Shown: positions 53,652-63,489 of the stretch, in pieces
Position numbering within the stretch: position 1 is the first letter of the stretch
How the letters are laid out: each line of letters opens with the position of its first letter
Source of the DNA: Prorocentrum cordatum
Lineage: Eukaryota; Sar; Dinophyceae; Prorocentrales; Prorocentraceae
Assembly (NCBI GenBank): GCA_963575745.1
Contig: CAUYUJ010014273.1
Coordinates: 95,116-159,115 of the forward strand
Direction: 5' to 3'
Length of the DNA: 64,000 nt
Made by a program: the position numbers and the translations under genes
The notes under the pieces: model-generated
What the model saw: only the letters and a program-made list of their open reading frames with translations
The model's database searches: none
Told to the model about the DNA's origin: nothing

Positions 53652-53823
53652 TTGGCGGCGCGCACAAGGGGGTAGCGGGAGGGGGGGAGGCTTCTTAGAA
53701 GGAGGCTGTTTCTTCGAAGCTGCGGGCCTTACGTTTACGGACAAGGCCCGCGCCTTCTAAGAAGCAGGGGTGCTTCTAAGAAGCCCTCCCCCGTCCCCCT
53801 TAACCCCCTCAGCGCGCCGCCAA
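53652..53823. mobile_element. Foldback element F, copy 2
   Basis: TTGGCGGCGCGCACAAGGGG and the complementary CCCCCTCAGCGCGCCGCCAA bound it. The inner palindrome is GGCTTCTTAGAAGGAGGC/GCTTCTAAGAAGCC. It ends at the base before a family T element. Confidence 0.88.
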
Positions 53824-53824
53824 A

Positions 53825-54435
53825 TTAGGTCAGGCATGTCTTCCTACAGGCGGATTTTGGAAGGAAAATAAAACATAGCCCAAACATGTTCAGCACTAGT
53901 CAACAAATAATGGAAACATCGTCCCCATATTAGACCCCGTCGGCGTGTGACACGGGCTGTTCCATCGCCATCGCTGTCGGTGCCGCCGTCGCGTCGCCGC
54001 CGCCATCACGCCCCTTCCTTCCCCTGAGTCCGTCGCCGCGCCCCCCCTTTCCTTGTGCCGTCGTCCTCAAGCACGCCAGCCAAAGCCACATACACCAGCC
54101 CATCCACAGCGAAATTAAGCAACGTTGTCATTGAGCCGAAGGGAAGCCCCTTCCCTTTGATCCCTTCCCCGCGGAGGGGGCGGGGTCTTGGGGGGGAGTC
54201 CCGGCGGGGGGGGGTCCCAGGGGTGGTCCCGGGGGTGGTCTCGAGTAAGAATACCACCCTGACAGGGCCCATGGACCGCCCTCTCCCCCCCATTTCCGTC
54301 GAGAGCCGAGGCCTGCAGGGTCGGCGGCACCAGCCGTAAGGGCTCAGCAAGAATCAAACATAGTAGAAACATCGTCGCTGTACTACTTCTTACCATGATG
54401 GAATTTTCCTCCTGTAGAGGGACATGCCCGACTCA
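53825..54435 (+). mobile_element. TIR element family T, split or composite
   Basis: Left end TTAGGTCAGGCATGTCTTCC (53825). Right end CTCCTGTAGAGGGACATGCC ending near 54435. The roughly 400-bp middle (53935-54345) is foreign, GC-rich and contains GGGGGTGGTC-type repeats. Both halves keep their own CATCGTC..CATA-like interior, so fusion of two copies is possible. Confidence 0.65.
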
Positions 54436-54462
54436 AACCTGGGACATAATAACACCCTTGAA

Positions 54463-54602
54463 GAACATGGGGGCCTCCGCCGGCCAGACTGCAGAACATT
54501 CGAGGGCGCCCTCTCCCAGGATTTACCCGAACACACAACAAGCATGAGGAACGTTCGGGGACTCCCCGAGCCGACCTCGATCTTCTACTTCGGTCCGACT
54601 GT
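54463..54602 (+). repeat. Dispersed element P, copy 3
   Basis: GGGGGCCTCCGCCGGCCAGA to ACTTCGGTCCGACTGTG. Confidence 0.8.
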
Positions 54603-54617
54603 GAGGGGGGGAGGGGC

Positions 54618-55380
54618 AGGAGGAGGAGGAGGGGGGAAGAGGATGAGCGAGGATGACGAGCGAGGAGCGAGGATACAGGAGGAGGAGGAGGAGGAGGAGG
54701 AAGCGCGGGGGGCTCTGGACAGTATTCCGCGTTTTCGTCCTCCTCTTCCTCCTCCTCCTCCTCCTCCTTCTCCTCCTCCTCCTCCTCCTCCGCCTCCTCC
54801 GCCTCCTCCTCCTCCTCCTCCGCCTCCTCCCTCCTCCTCCTCCTCCTCTTCTCCTCCTCCTCCTCCTCCTCCTCCCCCTCTCCTCCTTCTCCTCCCCTCC
54901 CCCCTCCCTCTCCTCCTCTCCTCCCACTCGTCCCCCCTTCTCACCCCCTCCCTGCAGCCCGCCGCCCCAGCCCCCCTCCTCCTGCAACGCCCCCCGCCCC
55001 GCACCACCCCTCGCCCTGGCCGCCATCGTGCTGCTCCTCGTCGCCCGTGCTGCCCTCGTCGGCCGCCGCCACCGCCGTCACCGCTCCCGCCGCCGCCGAT
55101 CCCGCCTTCGTCGACGCCGCCGCCGCCGCCGCCGCCACCGCAGCCGCCGCCGCAGCAGCCGTCGTCGTCGTCGTCGTCGCCGTCATCGTCGTCGTCGTCG
55201 TCGCCGCTGCCGCCGCCGTCGTCGTCGTCGCCGCCGCCGCCGTCCTCATCATCGTCGTTGTCGATCTCGTCTTCGCCAGTCTGGTCCTCGTCGCTCGTGC
55301 TCGCCGCTCCCGCCGCCGTCCTCCGCGTCGTCGCCATCGTCCTCCCTCGGCGTCGTCGTCCACCCTCGTCGTCTTCGCAG
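54618..55380 (+). repeat. GGA, CTC and (CGTCGC)n block
   Basis: GGA at 54620-54705, CTC at 54738-54900, then CGCCGC/CGTCGT repeats at 55030-55370. The long proline and arginine frames here are artefacts. Bases 55385-55535 hold two copies of GGCGGCCRCCCAGCGGCGCC. Confidence 0.9.
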
Positions 55381-55634
55381 GAGCCCCGGCGGGCGCGACC
55401 CACTGCTCCGCCGCCGACAGGCGGCCACCCAGCGGCGCCACCACAGGCTCCGCTGCAGACAAGCGGCCGCCCAGCGGCGCCGACAACGGCTGCGGCGACA
55501 GCGCCGGCGGCACCGCGGGGGTGGTCGGGGGCGCGTAGAAGCTGCCCACATCTGGGTGGTAGTAGTCGGCCGCCTGGGGTGCTGCGGTCGAGGCGCAGGC
55601 CCCACCTTTCGCTGTGACAGAATCGCGACGGACG

Positions 55635-55800
55635 GTTTGGGCAATTTTTCGACCTCTCGGGTCCTCACTGGACTCAGGACCGTCAAAAAACCAGCCCGGG
55701 ATGGAAAACCATTCCCTGGGAAGGGGTCCAGACTTCTGGGGGTCGACATTGCAAAACAAAAAAACAAAAAAACACGACGTCGGAGGTCTGGGACCAAACC
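55635..55800 (+). repeat. Dispersed element J, copy 2
   Basis: TTTCGACCTCTCGGGTCC, GGACCGTCAAAAAACCAG, AACCATTCCCTGGGAAGGGG and ACGACGTCGGAGGTCTGGGA. An A-rich insert AACAAAAAAACAAAAAAACA sits near the 3' end. Confidence 0.75.
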
Positions 55801-56689
55801 AAACTCAAGCTGATGATGTTGAGATCCGCATTCGCCCTCCCACGTCGCGCGGAACATGGCAAAACCTGCTTCCATTGCCTAAATGTTGCGCCTGCGCTTG
55901 CAACCGCCGTGTATTCATCCGGGCTGACATTGGAACGTACAATCGGAACATGGCCACAAATGAGGTGGGTCAAGAGCATGAGACCCTTCGACGGAGGCGA
56001 ACAAAAACCGTGGAGATCCCAAAACGAAGAAACATCCCAAGATGGACGGCCGGAGCACGGAGACTGCCAGACTATCCAACCAGAGATAAGGCTGTTCTTA
56101 CACCTCGCGCCCCCTATCGCCAAAACACGAATTAGCTCGCGCCCTGCCTCCAAGAAGGCCCCCGCCCTCTGAGAAGCTTCCAGCCCTCCTGGAAGACCGC
56201 CCCCTTCGCGCCACCCCCTTGCGCGCGCGGCCAACCCTCGAGCTCCGAGGATCGACGGTCCAGCTTCTTGGCCGATCGCGGATCCGCCGCGGACAACGTC
56301 GCGGGTGGGGCGGAACGTTCCGCCATACTTTTCGGGCTCCTTTGATGCCGATTTCCGCCCTGCTTTGCCGTCCCTATTTCCGCCATACGTTTGCGGAAAT
56401 ACGGTCGGGAACTTTTGCGCAGCGTGTCGCGGCGGCGGCCCCAGCGACACGCTATGCCTTGCGAGTGGATAACGTGTCGCTCGGCTCCGCGGGGCGGGAG
56501 GCTGAGACAAGCTCCGTACGTTGACGCTTGGAAATCGGAAAAAGGATGGCGTGTCGCGTCGAAGCGCGGTGAGCCAGAACCAGTGTAGCGACACACTAAC
56601 TAGAAGTTCCCGACTGTAGCCGCCCTACTCTTCTGAGGCGACGGTTTCCGCCCTACTGCTTCGCATGGCTTGGGCGACACATTCCCAGA
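55801..56689. other. No gene recognised
   Basis: An F-like inverted TTCTGAGAAG segment lies at 56140-56230. The remainder is unassigned on both strands. Confidence 0.4.
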
Positions 56690-56840
56690 GATCCGATGTC
56701 GTGATTTGTTCAATACGGGGTCCCCAGAAATCTCGACCCATTCCCCAGGACCAGTTTTTCATCCTGCTGAATGTTTTTTGACGGTCCCAGGGCCCGGCGA
56801 GGGTCCCTAGAGGCCGGAAATTGCGAAAAGCCTCCGTCTG
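56690..56840 (-). repeat. Dispersed element J, copy 3, inverted
   Basis: The reverse complement carries GGGACCGTCAAAAAACATTC, GGAATGGGTCGAGATTTCTG and ACGACATCGGATCTCTGGGA, aligning with copy 2. Confidence 0.75.
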
Positions 56841-56879
56841 TGATTTAAAAGGAGCAGCGCGGCCAGACCTCCTCCACCC

Positions 56880-57045
56880 CCTCCTCCCCCTCCTCCTCCT
56901 CCCCCTCCTCCCCCTCCTCCTCCTCCTCCTCCTCCTCCTCCTCCTCCTCCTCCTCCTCCTCCTCCTCCTCCTCCTCCTCAACCAAGCACGCAGAACATTC
57001 GGGTACCCTCCCCGACCCGACCTCGACCTTGCACCTGCGGGAGAC
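56880..57045 (+). repeat. (CTC)n tract and 3' piece of element P
   Basis: CTC repeat to 56980, then GAACATTCGGGTACCCTCCC and CCGACCTCGACCTTGCACC, the end portion of P. Confidence 0.85.
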
Positions 57046-57249
57046 CAGGCGGGCGACCACGCCGGGGGGCCACGGGCCACGAGCCGTGGCCGCCGGACCA
57101 CACGGGCGACCCGCTGGGCGACGACGCGCAACGGGCCCTGCGCGAGATGGCACAGCGACCTTGCGCGGTGGCTTACCCATCGGTCGGAAGAAGTAGGTAG
57201 AAACATGAAGTAGGAAGGCGTTGGAAATAGATTGGGTTTCCGCCCGCCT

Positions 57250-57452
57250 CCTGAAGAGGAGGGAAGGGGGAAAGGGGGGGATAGCAAAGGGGGGGGTTGA
57301 GAATCAGCTCACGTAGCTGATTTTGCCCCTGCCTCCAGGCGCCGGGAGGCGCCCATGTATCGAGGGATGGGCCCGGCGGCGGGGCCGAAACCAGCTGCAT
57401 GCAGCAGATTTCGTAACCCCCCCTTTCCCAACCCCCCCCTTTCGCCCGACCC
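57250..57452. mobile_element. Foldback element H, copy 2
   Basis: GGGAAAGGGGGGGATAGCAA, AATCAGCTCACGTAGCTGAT, GCATGCAGCAGATTTCGTAA and TTTCGCCCGACCCG. ACCTTGCGCGGTGGCTTAC lies on both sides (about 57159 and 57454), so it sits between direct repeats of 19 bp. Confidence 0.85.
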
Positions 57453-57690
57453 GAACCTTGCGCGGTGGCTTACGCGGGCCGCCAGCGCGGCACGCCACAC
57501 TGGAAGCGAGGGCGCTCACGCGCGACGTTCCGCGCCAGCATCGGTGCACTCGACCCCGTCCTCTTCGGTCGCAGAAGCCTCGCCTGTGGCGCGGCACGCC
57601 ACTGGAAGCGAGGGCACTCGCGCGTGACCTCGCGCGAGCAGCCTGCGCACGAATGTCGGCGCAGTGGAGCCCGCTTTCTGTCGTCGCCCG
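57453..57690 (+). repeat. Dispersed repeat shared with 63035-63180
   Basis: ACCTTGCGCGGTGGCTTACG, GGCCGCCAGCGCGGC, GCGCCAGCATCGGTGCA and CGTCCTCTTCGGTCGC. A second related unit starts near 57599 (ACTGGAAGCGAGGGCACTC). Confidence 0.7.
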
Positions 57691-57804
57691 AGCGGAGCAC
57701 TACGTCGTATGCGAAGAGGCCCCGGGCCCCCCCAGGCCGCCGAATCTGGACCCGGAGGACCTCGCCCGTGCCCCAGAACGCGTGTGGAGCACCCTTGCAG
57801 GAGA

Positions 57805-57925
57805 GCTCCTCCTCCTCCTCCTCCTCCTCCTCCTCCTCCTCCTCCCCCTCCTCCTCCTCCTCCCCCTCCTCCTCCTCCTCCTCCTCCTCCTCCTCCTCCT
57901 CCTCCTCCTCCTCCTCCTCTTCTTA
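57805..57925 (+). repeat. (CTC)n tract
   Basis: About 120 bp of CTC with three CCC interruptions. Bases 57930-58285 are unassigned. Confidence 0.95.
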
Positions 57926-58285
57926 GGGGCATCAGGGGATCAACGCTTCGCACTGTCTGGGGGGAGGGCCAGTTCGCCCCTCGGCTGCCCCGAACCGCCT
58001 CTCGCTGGTGCGGATCGCCCCTCGCGGCGAAGAGCAAGTGGAACGCTGTTTGGGGGAGGGCTCCTCGACATCGTCCTCGCTCCTGGACTTCGGCCCTCGT
58101 CCTCCCCCGCCTTCTCCATCGTGCCGGTCTTGCTGCTGACTTGGCGGCGCGCACGGGGAGGCAGCGCGACGGGGGGCGCCGCAGAAGGCAGGGGGCTTCT
58201 CGAGGGGTCGGAGGCTTCCAAGACGCCTCCTTCACGAAAAACAGCCCGGCGCTTCGAAGAAGGCCCTCCCCCTGTCATTCGGTGG

Positions 58286-58612
58286 CGGCATCCAAACCCC
58301 ACCCCCGCCTCCCATCGACTCTCCTGAATCGATGGGGGGCGGGGGCAGGCTTCGGACTTCGCCGCCCCCGCCGCCCATATAGAGCTGCCTGGATCGCTGA
58401 TCGGCGAGGGCAGGCCTTGGCTTCCCCCGCCGATTCTCGCCCTGACATCTGCCGATCTCGCTGCGAGGCGGGGATTCATCCATCTCCACCGCCCGGGAAC
58501 CGATGCCCTGGTGCCCTAGCGGGCGGTGGATAGGGATATATTTCGGCCCCCAGGGCCCGAATATGTCTATATCCACCGCCGGCCGAGGCTCCGAAAACTG
58601 ACCCTCCAGGCG
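58286..58612. other. Series of closely packed hairpins
   Basis: Inverted repeats follow one another: CATCGACTCTCCTGAATCGATG-like, GGCGGGGGCAGG/GCCGCCCCCGCC, GATCGCTGATCGGCGA, and GGCGGTGGATAGGGATATAT against ATATGTCTATATCCACCGCC (near-perfect 24-bp arms, 58520-58582). Confidence 0.7.
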
Positions 58613-58784
58613 GTGGCCACGTATAAACTCCCGCCTCGGAATTTCTGAGGTCCGCGGCGAAGAGAAGCGGGCCGCGCGGCGCACTGTCTCCGTGCGGTGG
58701 GGAGCTCCCGGGGCAGAGGCCGCCAAACGCGGTGGTGGCACGTAAAAACTGAGCCCCTTCGCCATGGGAGGGGGGCTCCTGAAA

Positions 58785-58995
58785 CGGAAATGATGGGCCT
58801 GTTTTCCACCACCACCACCACCACAAGTTGGAGGGGGAGGGGGTCCGCCTCCTCCTCCTCCTCCTCCTCCTCCTCCTCCTCCTCCTCCTCCTCCTCCTCC
58901 TCCTTCTCTTCGTCCCCCTACTCCTCCTCGTCCTCCTACTTCTTCCCCCCTCCAATTCATGGTGGTGGTGGTGGAAAACAGGCCCATCAAGAAAC
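58785..58995. mobile_element. Foldback element with a (CTC)n core
   Basis: Left arm TGATGGGCCTGTTTTCCACC, then ACCACCACAAGTTGGAGGGG. Right arm CCCCCCTCCAATTCATGGTG, then TGGAAAACAGGCCCATCA. Arms of about 45 bp enclose about 120 bp of CTC/TCC repeat. Confidence 0.85.
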
Positions 58996-58999
58996 CACC

Positions 59000-59230
59000 C
59001 AACTGGGTGGTCGTGTATGAAAACCAAGCCCTTTTCGGAAGAAGGCGGGGGGGGGCTTCTAAGAAGGCCAGGGAGCTCCTCCAGCCTCTGAAAAGAAACA
59101 AATCTTCGAAACTTCCTTCCAGGGCCTTCTCAGAAGGCCCCCGCAAGCCCTCCGCCTTCCTGGAAGGCCGCCCCCTCGCGCCACCCCCTTGTGCGCGAGG
59201 CCTGTGGGTTGGTGTATTTAAAAACCGAGC
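59000..59230. repeat. Degenerate F-like segment and GTAAAAACCGAGCCC direct repeats
   Basis: CTTCTAAGAAGGCC and CCTTCTCAGAAGGCC inverted motifs, then CGCGCCACCCCCTTGTGCGC. A TGGT...TAAAAAC.GAGCCC motif lies at about 58731, 59006 and 59210. Confidence 0.6.
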
Positions 59231-59279
59231 CCTCTTGTAACCGAAATTATGTAGCACACCGCAGTTGTGGAGAAGAGTG

Positions 59280-60330
59280 CGGGGGCGGGCGGGTCGCAGG
59301 GTGGGTCGCCGGCGAGTCGCGGGTGGGTCGCGGGGTGGGTCGCGGGTGGGTCGCGGTTGGGTCGAGGGAAGGAGCGCGGGTGGGTCGCAGGGTGGATCAC
59401 GCGTGTGTCGCGGGTGGGTTGCGGGGTGGGTCGCGGGTGTGTAACGGGTGCGTGGATCGCGGGGTGGGTCGCGGGCGGGTCGCGCGGTGAGTCGCGGGTG
59501 GGTCGCGGGTGGGGGGTGGGGCGCGGGTCGGGGGTGGGTCGCGGGTGGATCACGGGTGGGTCGCGGTGGGTCGCGGGCGGGTCGCGGGGTGGGTTGTGGG
59601 CCGGTCGGGGCGGGGTCGGGGGGGTCGCGGGTGGGTCGCGGGTGGGTCGCGGGAGTGGGTCGCGGGTGGGTCGCGCGCGGGTGGCGGGTGGTCACGGGTG
59701 GTCACGAGTGGGGTGGGTCGCGGTGGGTCTCGGGGTGGTCGCGGGTGGGTCGCGGGGGGTGGGTCAGCGTGGGTCGCGGGCGGTCACGGGCGGGTCACGA
59801 ATGTGTCGCGGGCGGGTCGCGGGGTGGGTCGCGGGCGGATCACAGGTGGGTCGCGGGTGGGTCGCGTGGTGGTGCGTCGCGGGTGGATCACGGGTGGGTC
59901 GCGTTTGGGTCGCGGGGTGGGTCGCGGGGGGTGGCGTGGGTCACGGGTGGTCACGAGTGGGGTCGTGGGTCGCGGGGTGGGTCGCGGGTGGGGTCGCGGG
60001 TGGGTCGCGGGTGGGTCGCGGGTGGGTCGCGGGGTGGGTCGCGGGGTGAGTCGCACGTGGGTCGCAGGCGGGTCGCGGGCGGGTCACGAATGTGTCGCGG
60101 GCGGGTCGCGGGGTGGGTCGCGGGTGGATCACAGGTGGGTCGCGGGTGGGTCGCGGGGTGGGTCGCAGGTGGGTGGCTGGTGGGTCGCGGGTGGGTCAAG
60201 AGTCGGTCGCGGGTGGGTCGCGGGTGGGTCGCCGGTGGGTCGCGGATGGGTGGCGGGTGGGTCGCGGGCGGGTCGCGGTTGCGGTGGGTGGCGCGTGGGT
60301 CGCGGACTGGATCGCGAGCGGGACAACGAC
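59280..60330 (+). repeat. 11-bp minisatellite GTCGCGGGTGG, about 1 kb
   Basis: About 90 units with GTCACGGGTGG, GATCACGGGTG and CGGGGTGG variants. Strong G excess on the plus strand. Period 11 cycles through all three frames, so each frame gives the same Gly-Ser-Arg-Val-Gly-Arg protein; these are not genes. Confidence 0.95.
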
Positions 60331-60339
60331 AAGAAAAAA

Positions 60340-60415
60340 CAGCACCGAACAAACAAACAAAAAAGACAAGCAACAAACAACAAACAACAAACAACAAACA
60401 ACAAACACCACCAGC

Positions 60416-60446
<31 letters not shown>

Positions 60447-61185
60447 GCAACAGCAACAACAACACCACCACCGACAACAGCAACAACAAAAACAGCAGCA
60501 ACATCAACACTCAGTTACATACTGTTCGCTCTTATCTGCACGCATCTGCTCTGCGTGCGAACAATTGCGAGGAGGTCTCACGCGAGAGTTCGATGTATGG
60601 GTAACTTGTTAAGAAGTCCACAACGACAGCGCGATGTTGAAATCGAGTGTGACGAAGTATCAGGCGGTATCCGCTGTTGTTGTAAACTAGGGACCAGGGT
60701 CACAATCTGAGGCCCCAAACTCTTCCCATTGTAAAGAACAGATTGCGAGCCCTGGGGGGCACTTCAGTTGAAAAAACACAATGGGCACCTGATGGGGGAT
60801 CCGCAGTGATCAACAGCAACGACAACAGCAACAACGACGACGACGACAACAACACCACCAACAACAGCAACAACAATAACGACGACGGAGCCACCACCAA
60901 AACGAAAAACAAAAGACCAAGCAACAACAATAAGAACAACAACAATAACAATAACAACAACAGCAACAACAACAACAACAGCAGCAACAACAACAGCAAC
61001 AGCAGCAACAACAACAACAACAACAACATACACGAAGCACGAACCACCAAACACCAAACAGCAAACAACAAACAACAAACAGCAAACAACACATACACAC
61101 CAAACAACAGCAACTGCAACTGCAACAACAACCACTACAACGGCAACACCAACAACTCCACCACCACCAACAACAGCAATCAGTT
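60340..61185 (+). repeat. (CAA)n/(CAACAG)n microsatellites
   Basis: CAA-rich at 60345-60515 and 60815-61180, separated by a copy of element L. Confidence 0.93.
60650..60835 (+). repeat. Dispersed element L, copy 1
   Basis: GTATCAGGCGGTATCCGCTG, CACAATCTGAGGCCCC, ATTGCGAGCCCTGGGGGGCA and CTTCAGTTGAAAAAACACAA. Compare 62200-62380. Confidence 0.75.
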
Positions 61186-61309
61186 TTAATATTGCTCGCT
61201 CTTACACGCGTGCGTGTCAATCAACATGTGTTTCTCTAACCCTGGATACCCGCCCTCTTCGTCTTCGATCGTACCCCCTTTTAAAGGGTATTTCTTCCTT
61301 GCCACGTGT

Positions 61310-61635
61310 AACTGGCGCAGCCTTAAGCAGAAGGGGGCCACTGAGGGGCCACTGAGGGCGGCAGAGGGGCCAGGAAGGGCAGCGAGAGGGCCACGAAGAG
61401 CTACATGGGGGCCACGAAGGTCAGCGAGGGGGCTGCGAAAGGCGACCGCGGGACCACGAACGGCATCGATGGGGCTCAAATAGCGGGGCCACGCAAGGCA
61501 TCGAGGAGGCTACGAAGGCAGCGGCGGGCCTTCAGATCCGACTGCGGTGTCACGAGGGGCAGCGAGGGGCATCGGCACTGGCGAAAAGCAGCGAAGGGCG
61601 ACTGCGGGCCTTACAGGGCGAGTCAGGCGGGCGGA
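61310..61635 (+). repeat. Minisatellite GGGGCCACGAAGGGCAGCGA
   Basis: About 12 imperfect units of 20-24 bp. Confidence 0.8.
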
Positions 61636-61699
61636 CCCTGACGAGCGGGTCGAGCGGGCGGGTCGCGAATGCGTGAATCCTGCATCGCTCGCCAGGAAA

Positions 61700-61924
61700 G
61701 TTCGAGCGGGAGCGCGATCCCCAAGTAAACTATAGGGAAGTCCAACGCGAGAGCGCAATTCCTGAATGGCGAGAGCGCGGCGCAATTCGAGCGGGAGCGC
61801 GATCCCCAAGGAAGCTATGAGGAAGTCCAGCGCGGGAGCGCCAATTCCTGAACGGCGAGAGCGCGGCGCCTGAGTAAACTGCAGGGAAGGGAAGCCTCAA
61901 GCTGGAGCGCGATGCTTCAGTAGA
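61700..61924 (+). repeat. 85-bp tandem array, about 2.5 units
   Basis: TTCGAGCGGGAGCGCGATCC at 61701 and 61786, with AATTCCTGAAYGGCGAGAGC between. A partial third unit follows. Confidence 0.85.
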
Positions 61925-62156
61925 GGCCTCCTAGATGGGGTCCGAGTAGATGGGGTCGAAGGATCGCGCCGCATCGCCAATGCATCGGCGATGCATCGGC
62001 AATGCATCGGCGATGCATCGGCGACGTCGGCGTGGGGAAACACAGTCTCCACATCGAGCCGCATCGCCAATGCATCGCCGATGCATCGCCGATGCATCGG
62101 CGATGCGGTGCGAGCCTCCGACCCCATCTACTCCGACCCCATCTGGGAGGCCTAGA
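61925..62156. mobile_element. Foldback element G, complete copy
   Basis: AGGCCTCCTAGATGGGGTCC, GAGTAGATGGGGTCGAAGG at the left. CCTCCGACCCCATCTACTCC, GACCCCATCTGGGAGGCCT at the right. The interior is built of CCGATGCATCGG palindromes. Terminal repeats are about 45 bp. Confidence 0.88.
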
Positions 62157-62199
62157 TTCAATAAACTGCGAAGAAGTTTCAAGCGGGAGCGGGAGGGCC

Positions 62200-62380
62200 C
62201 CACAAATTGTGAGGGCGTATCAGGCGGGAGCCGCTGTCCTCGTAGTTCGGGGGGCCAGGGGCCCAATTTGAGCCTCACCACTATCCTTGATGAATAATCA
62301 AAGTGCGAGCCCCGAGAGGGGCACTTCAATTGAGCAGTACAATGTATGCCGGGGGGGGACCAACAATAATCTTTCATAAA
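62200..62380 (+). repeat. Dispersed element L, copy 2
   Basis: GTATCAGGCGGGAGCCGCTG, CCCAATTTGAGCCTCACCAC, AGTGCGAGCCCCGAGAGGGG and CACTTCAATTGAGCAGTACA. Confidence 0.75.
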
Positions 62381-63030
62381 TACTTTAAGCTCAATCCGCA
62401 CCGCGGAAGCACACTTCAGCCACGCATCCAAGGACAATGAATGACCGTTCGCCCCCTTCACTCTGATATACACCACCACCGCGCGTGTTCTGATGAGCCC
62501 CGTTGCGGCCACCGGGCGCAAGGGTGGGCCCTGGTCGTCGTTAGCGGCCTGCAACGGCGAATTGCCTACAAGAGCCAAACTGCACCAAAACGGATAGCGC
62601 GGAGATGGTGGGGGCTGTCACTCAACGTGCTCGGAGATCAGATTTTCAATCAGCGGCCACAGAAGCTCCGACCGCTTTCCAAGGAGTACGTGTTCGTACT
62701 GAATCAGTTTTTGAGCGCGCCAGGGCCCGATAATGGCCCCCAGGGGCCGAAATCGATGCAAAACCAGCCGATTGAAAAGCATCATACCGCGAGAGATCTG
62801 GGACCCCAAAACCCTCCTTAGAAAACCGCGCCCCTCGCGCCATCCCCTCGTTGAGAAAGACACCTACCGTGTTGGGAGGAAGGGGAAGGGGAAAATACCA
62901 AGCACGACTGTGTAACAAGCACCGTCAAAATACGCGGCTATATATAGATGATACGATCATTTCTCCCAACCCCACCCTCCTAACCCGATAAATGAGCGAC
63001 AAAAAGAAGCGGGTCTTACGCATGTTGACG
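62381..63030. other. Mostly unassigned; possible J fragment
   Basis: CCAGGGCCCGATAATGGCCC and CAGGGGCCGAAAT at 62710-62750 recall the end of element J. Nothing else is recognised. Confidence 0.4.
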
Positions 63031-63034
63031 TAGC

Positions 63035-63365
63035 GACCTTACGCGGTAGCTCACGCTGGCCGCCAGCGCGGCTCACGCACGACCTTACGGTGGGGAGCTT
63101 ACGGGCCAGCATCGGTGCATTCGAACCCGTCTTCTTCGGCCGCTCAGTTGTCTTTCTGACTCGTGCGCGCCGCCAATCGGGGGCGCGCAAACATGGATCA
63201 ACGATCCATGTATTTGGCGCCAAATCCATGGATCGGGGGAGGTGCCCTCCCCAAAATGCGGCCGGTGTCGCCTCGCTCGGCGGCGGAAATCCGCGATTTC
63301 CCATGGAAACGGGACCCGACGCTAATCCACGCCCCCTTGATCCATGCCTGCCATCGCCTGAGCCA
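63035..63365 (+). repeat. Dispersed repeats: relative of 57453 joined to element Q copy 2
   Basis: 63035-63180 matches 57453-57570 (ACCTTACGCGGTAGCTCACG, GCCAGCATCGGTGCA, CTTCTTCGGCCGC). 63183-63362 matches Q at 3540. Confidence 0.75.
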
Positions 63366-63489
63366 ACCGAAGCCGATCGTGCTGCTGCCCGCTGCTGCCC
63401 CCCGGCTGCCCCCCCGTGGCCGCCAGGGCGGCCACGGGGCCCCCGGCGCGGGCTGTGGCCGGCGCCCGACCTCTGCCGCCGAGCCATTG

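Noticed and set aside
59267-60710. Three long overlapping Gly/Arg/Val frames
   Set aside because: They arise from an 11-bp repeat without stop codons; each frame gives the same protein, which real coding would not.
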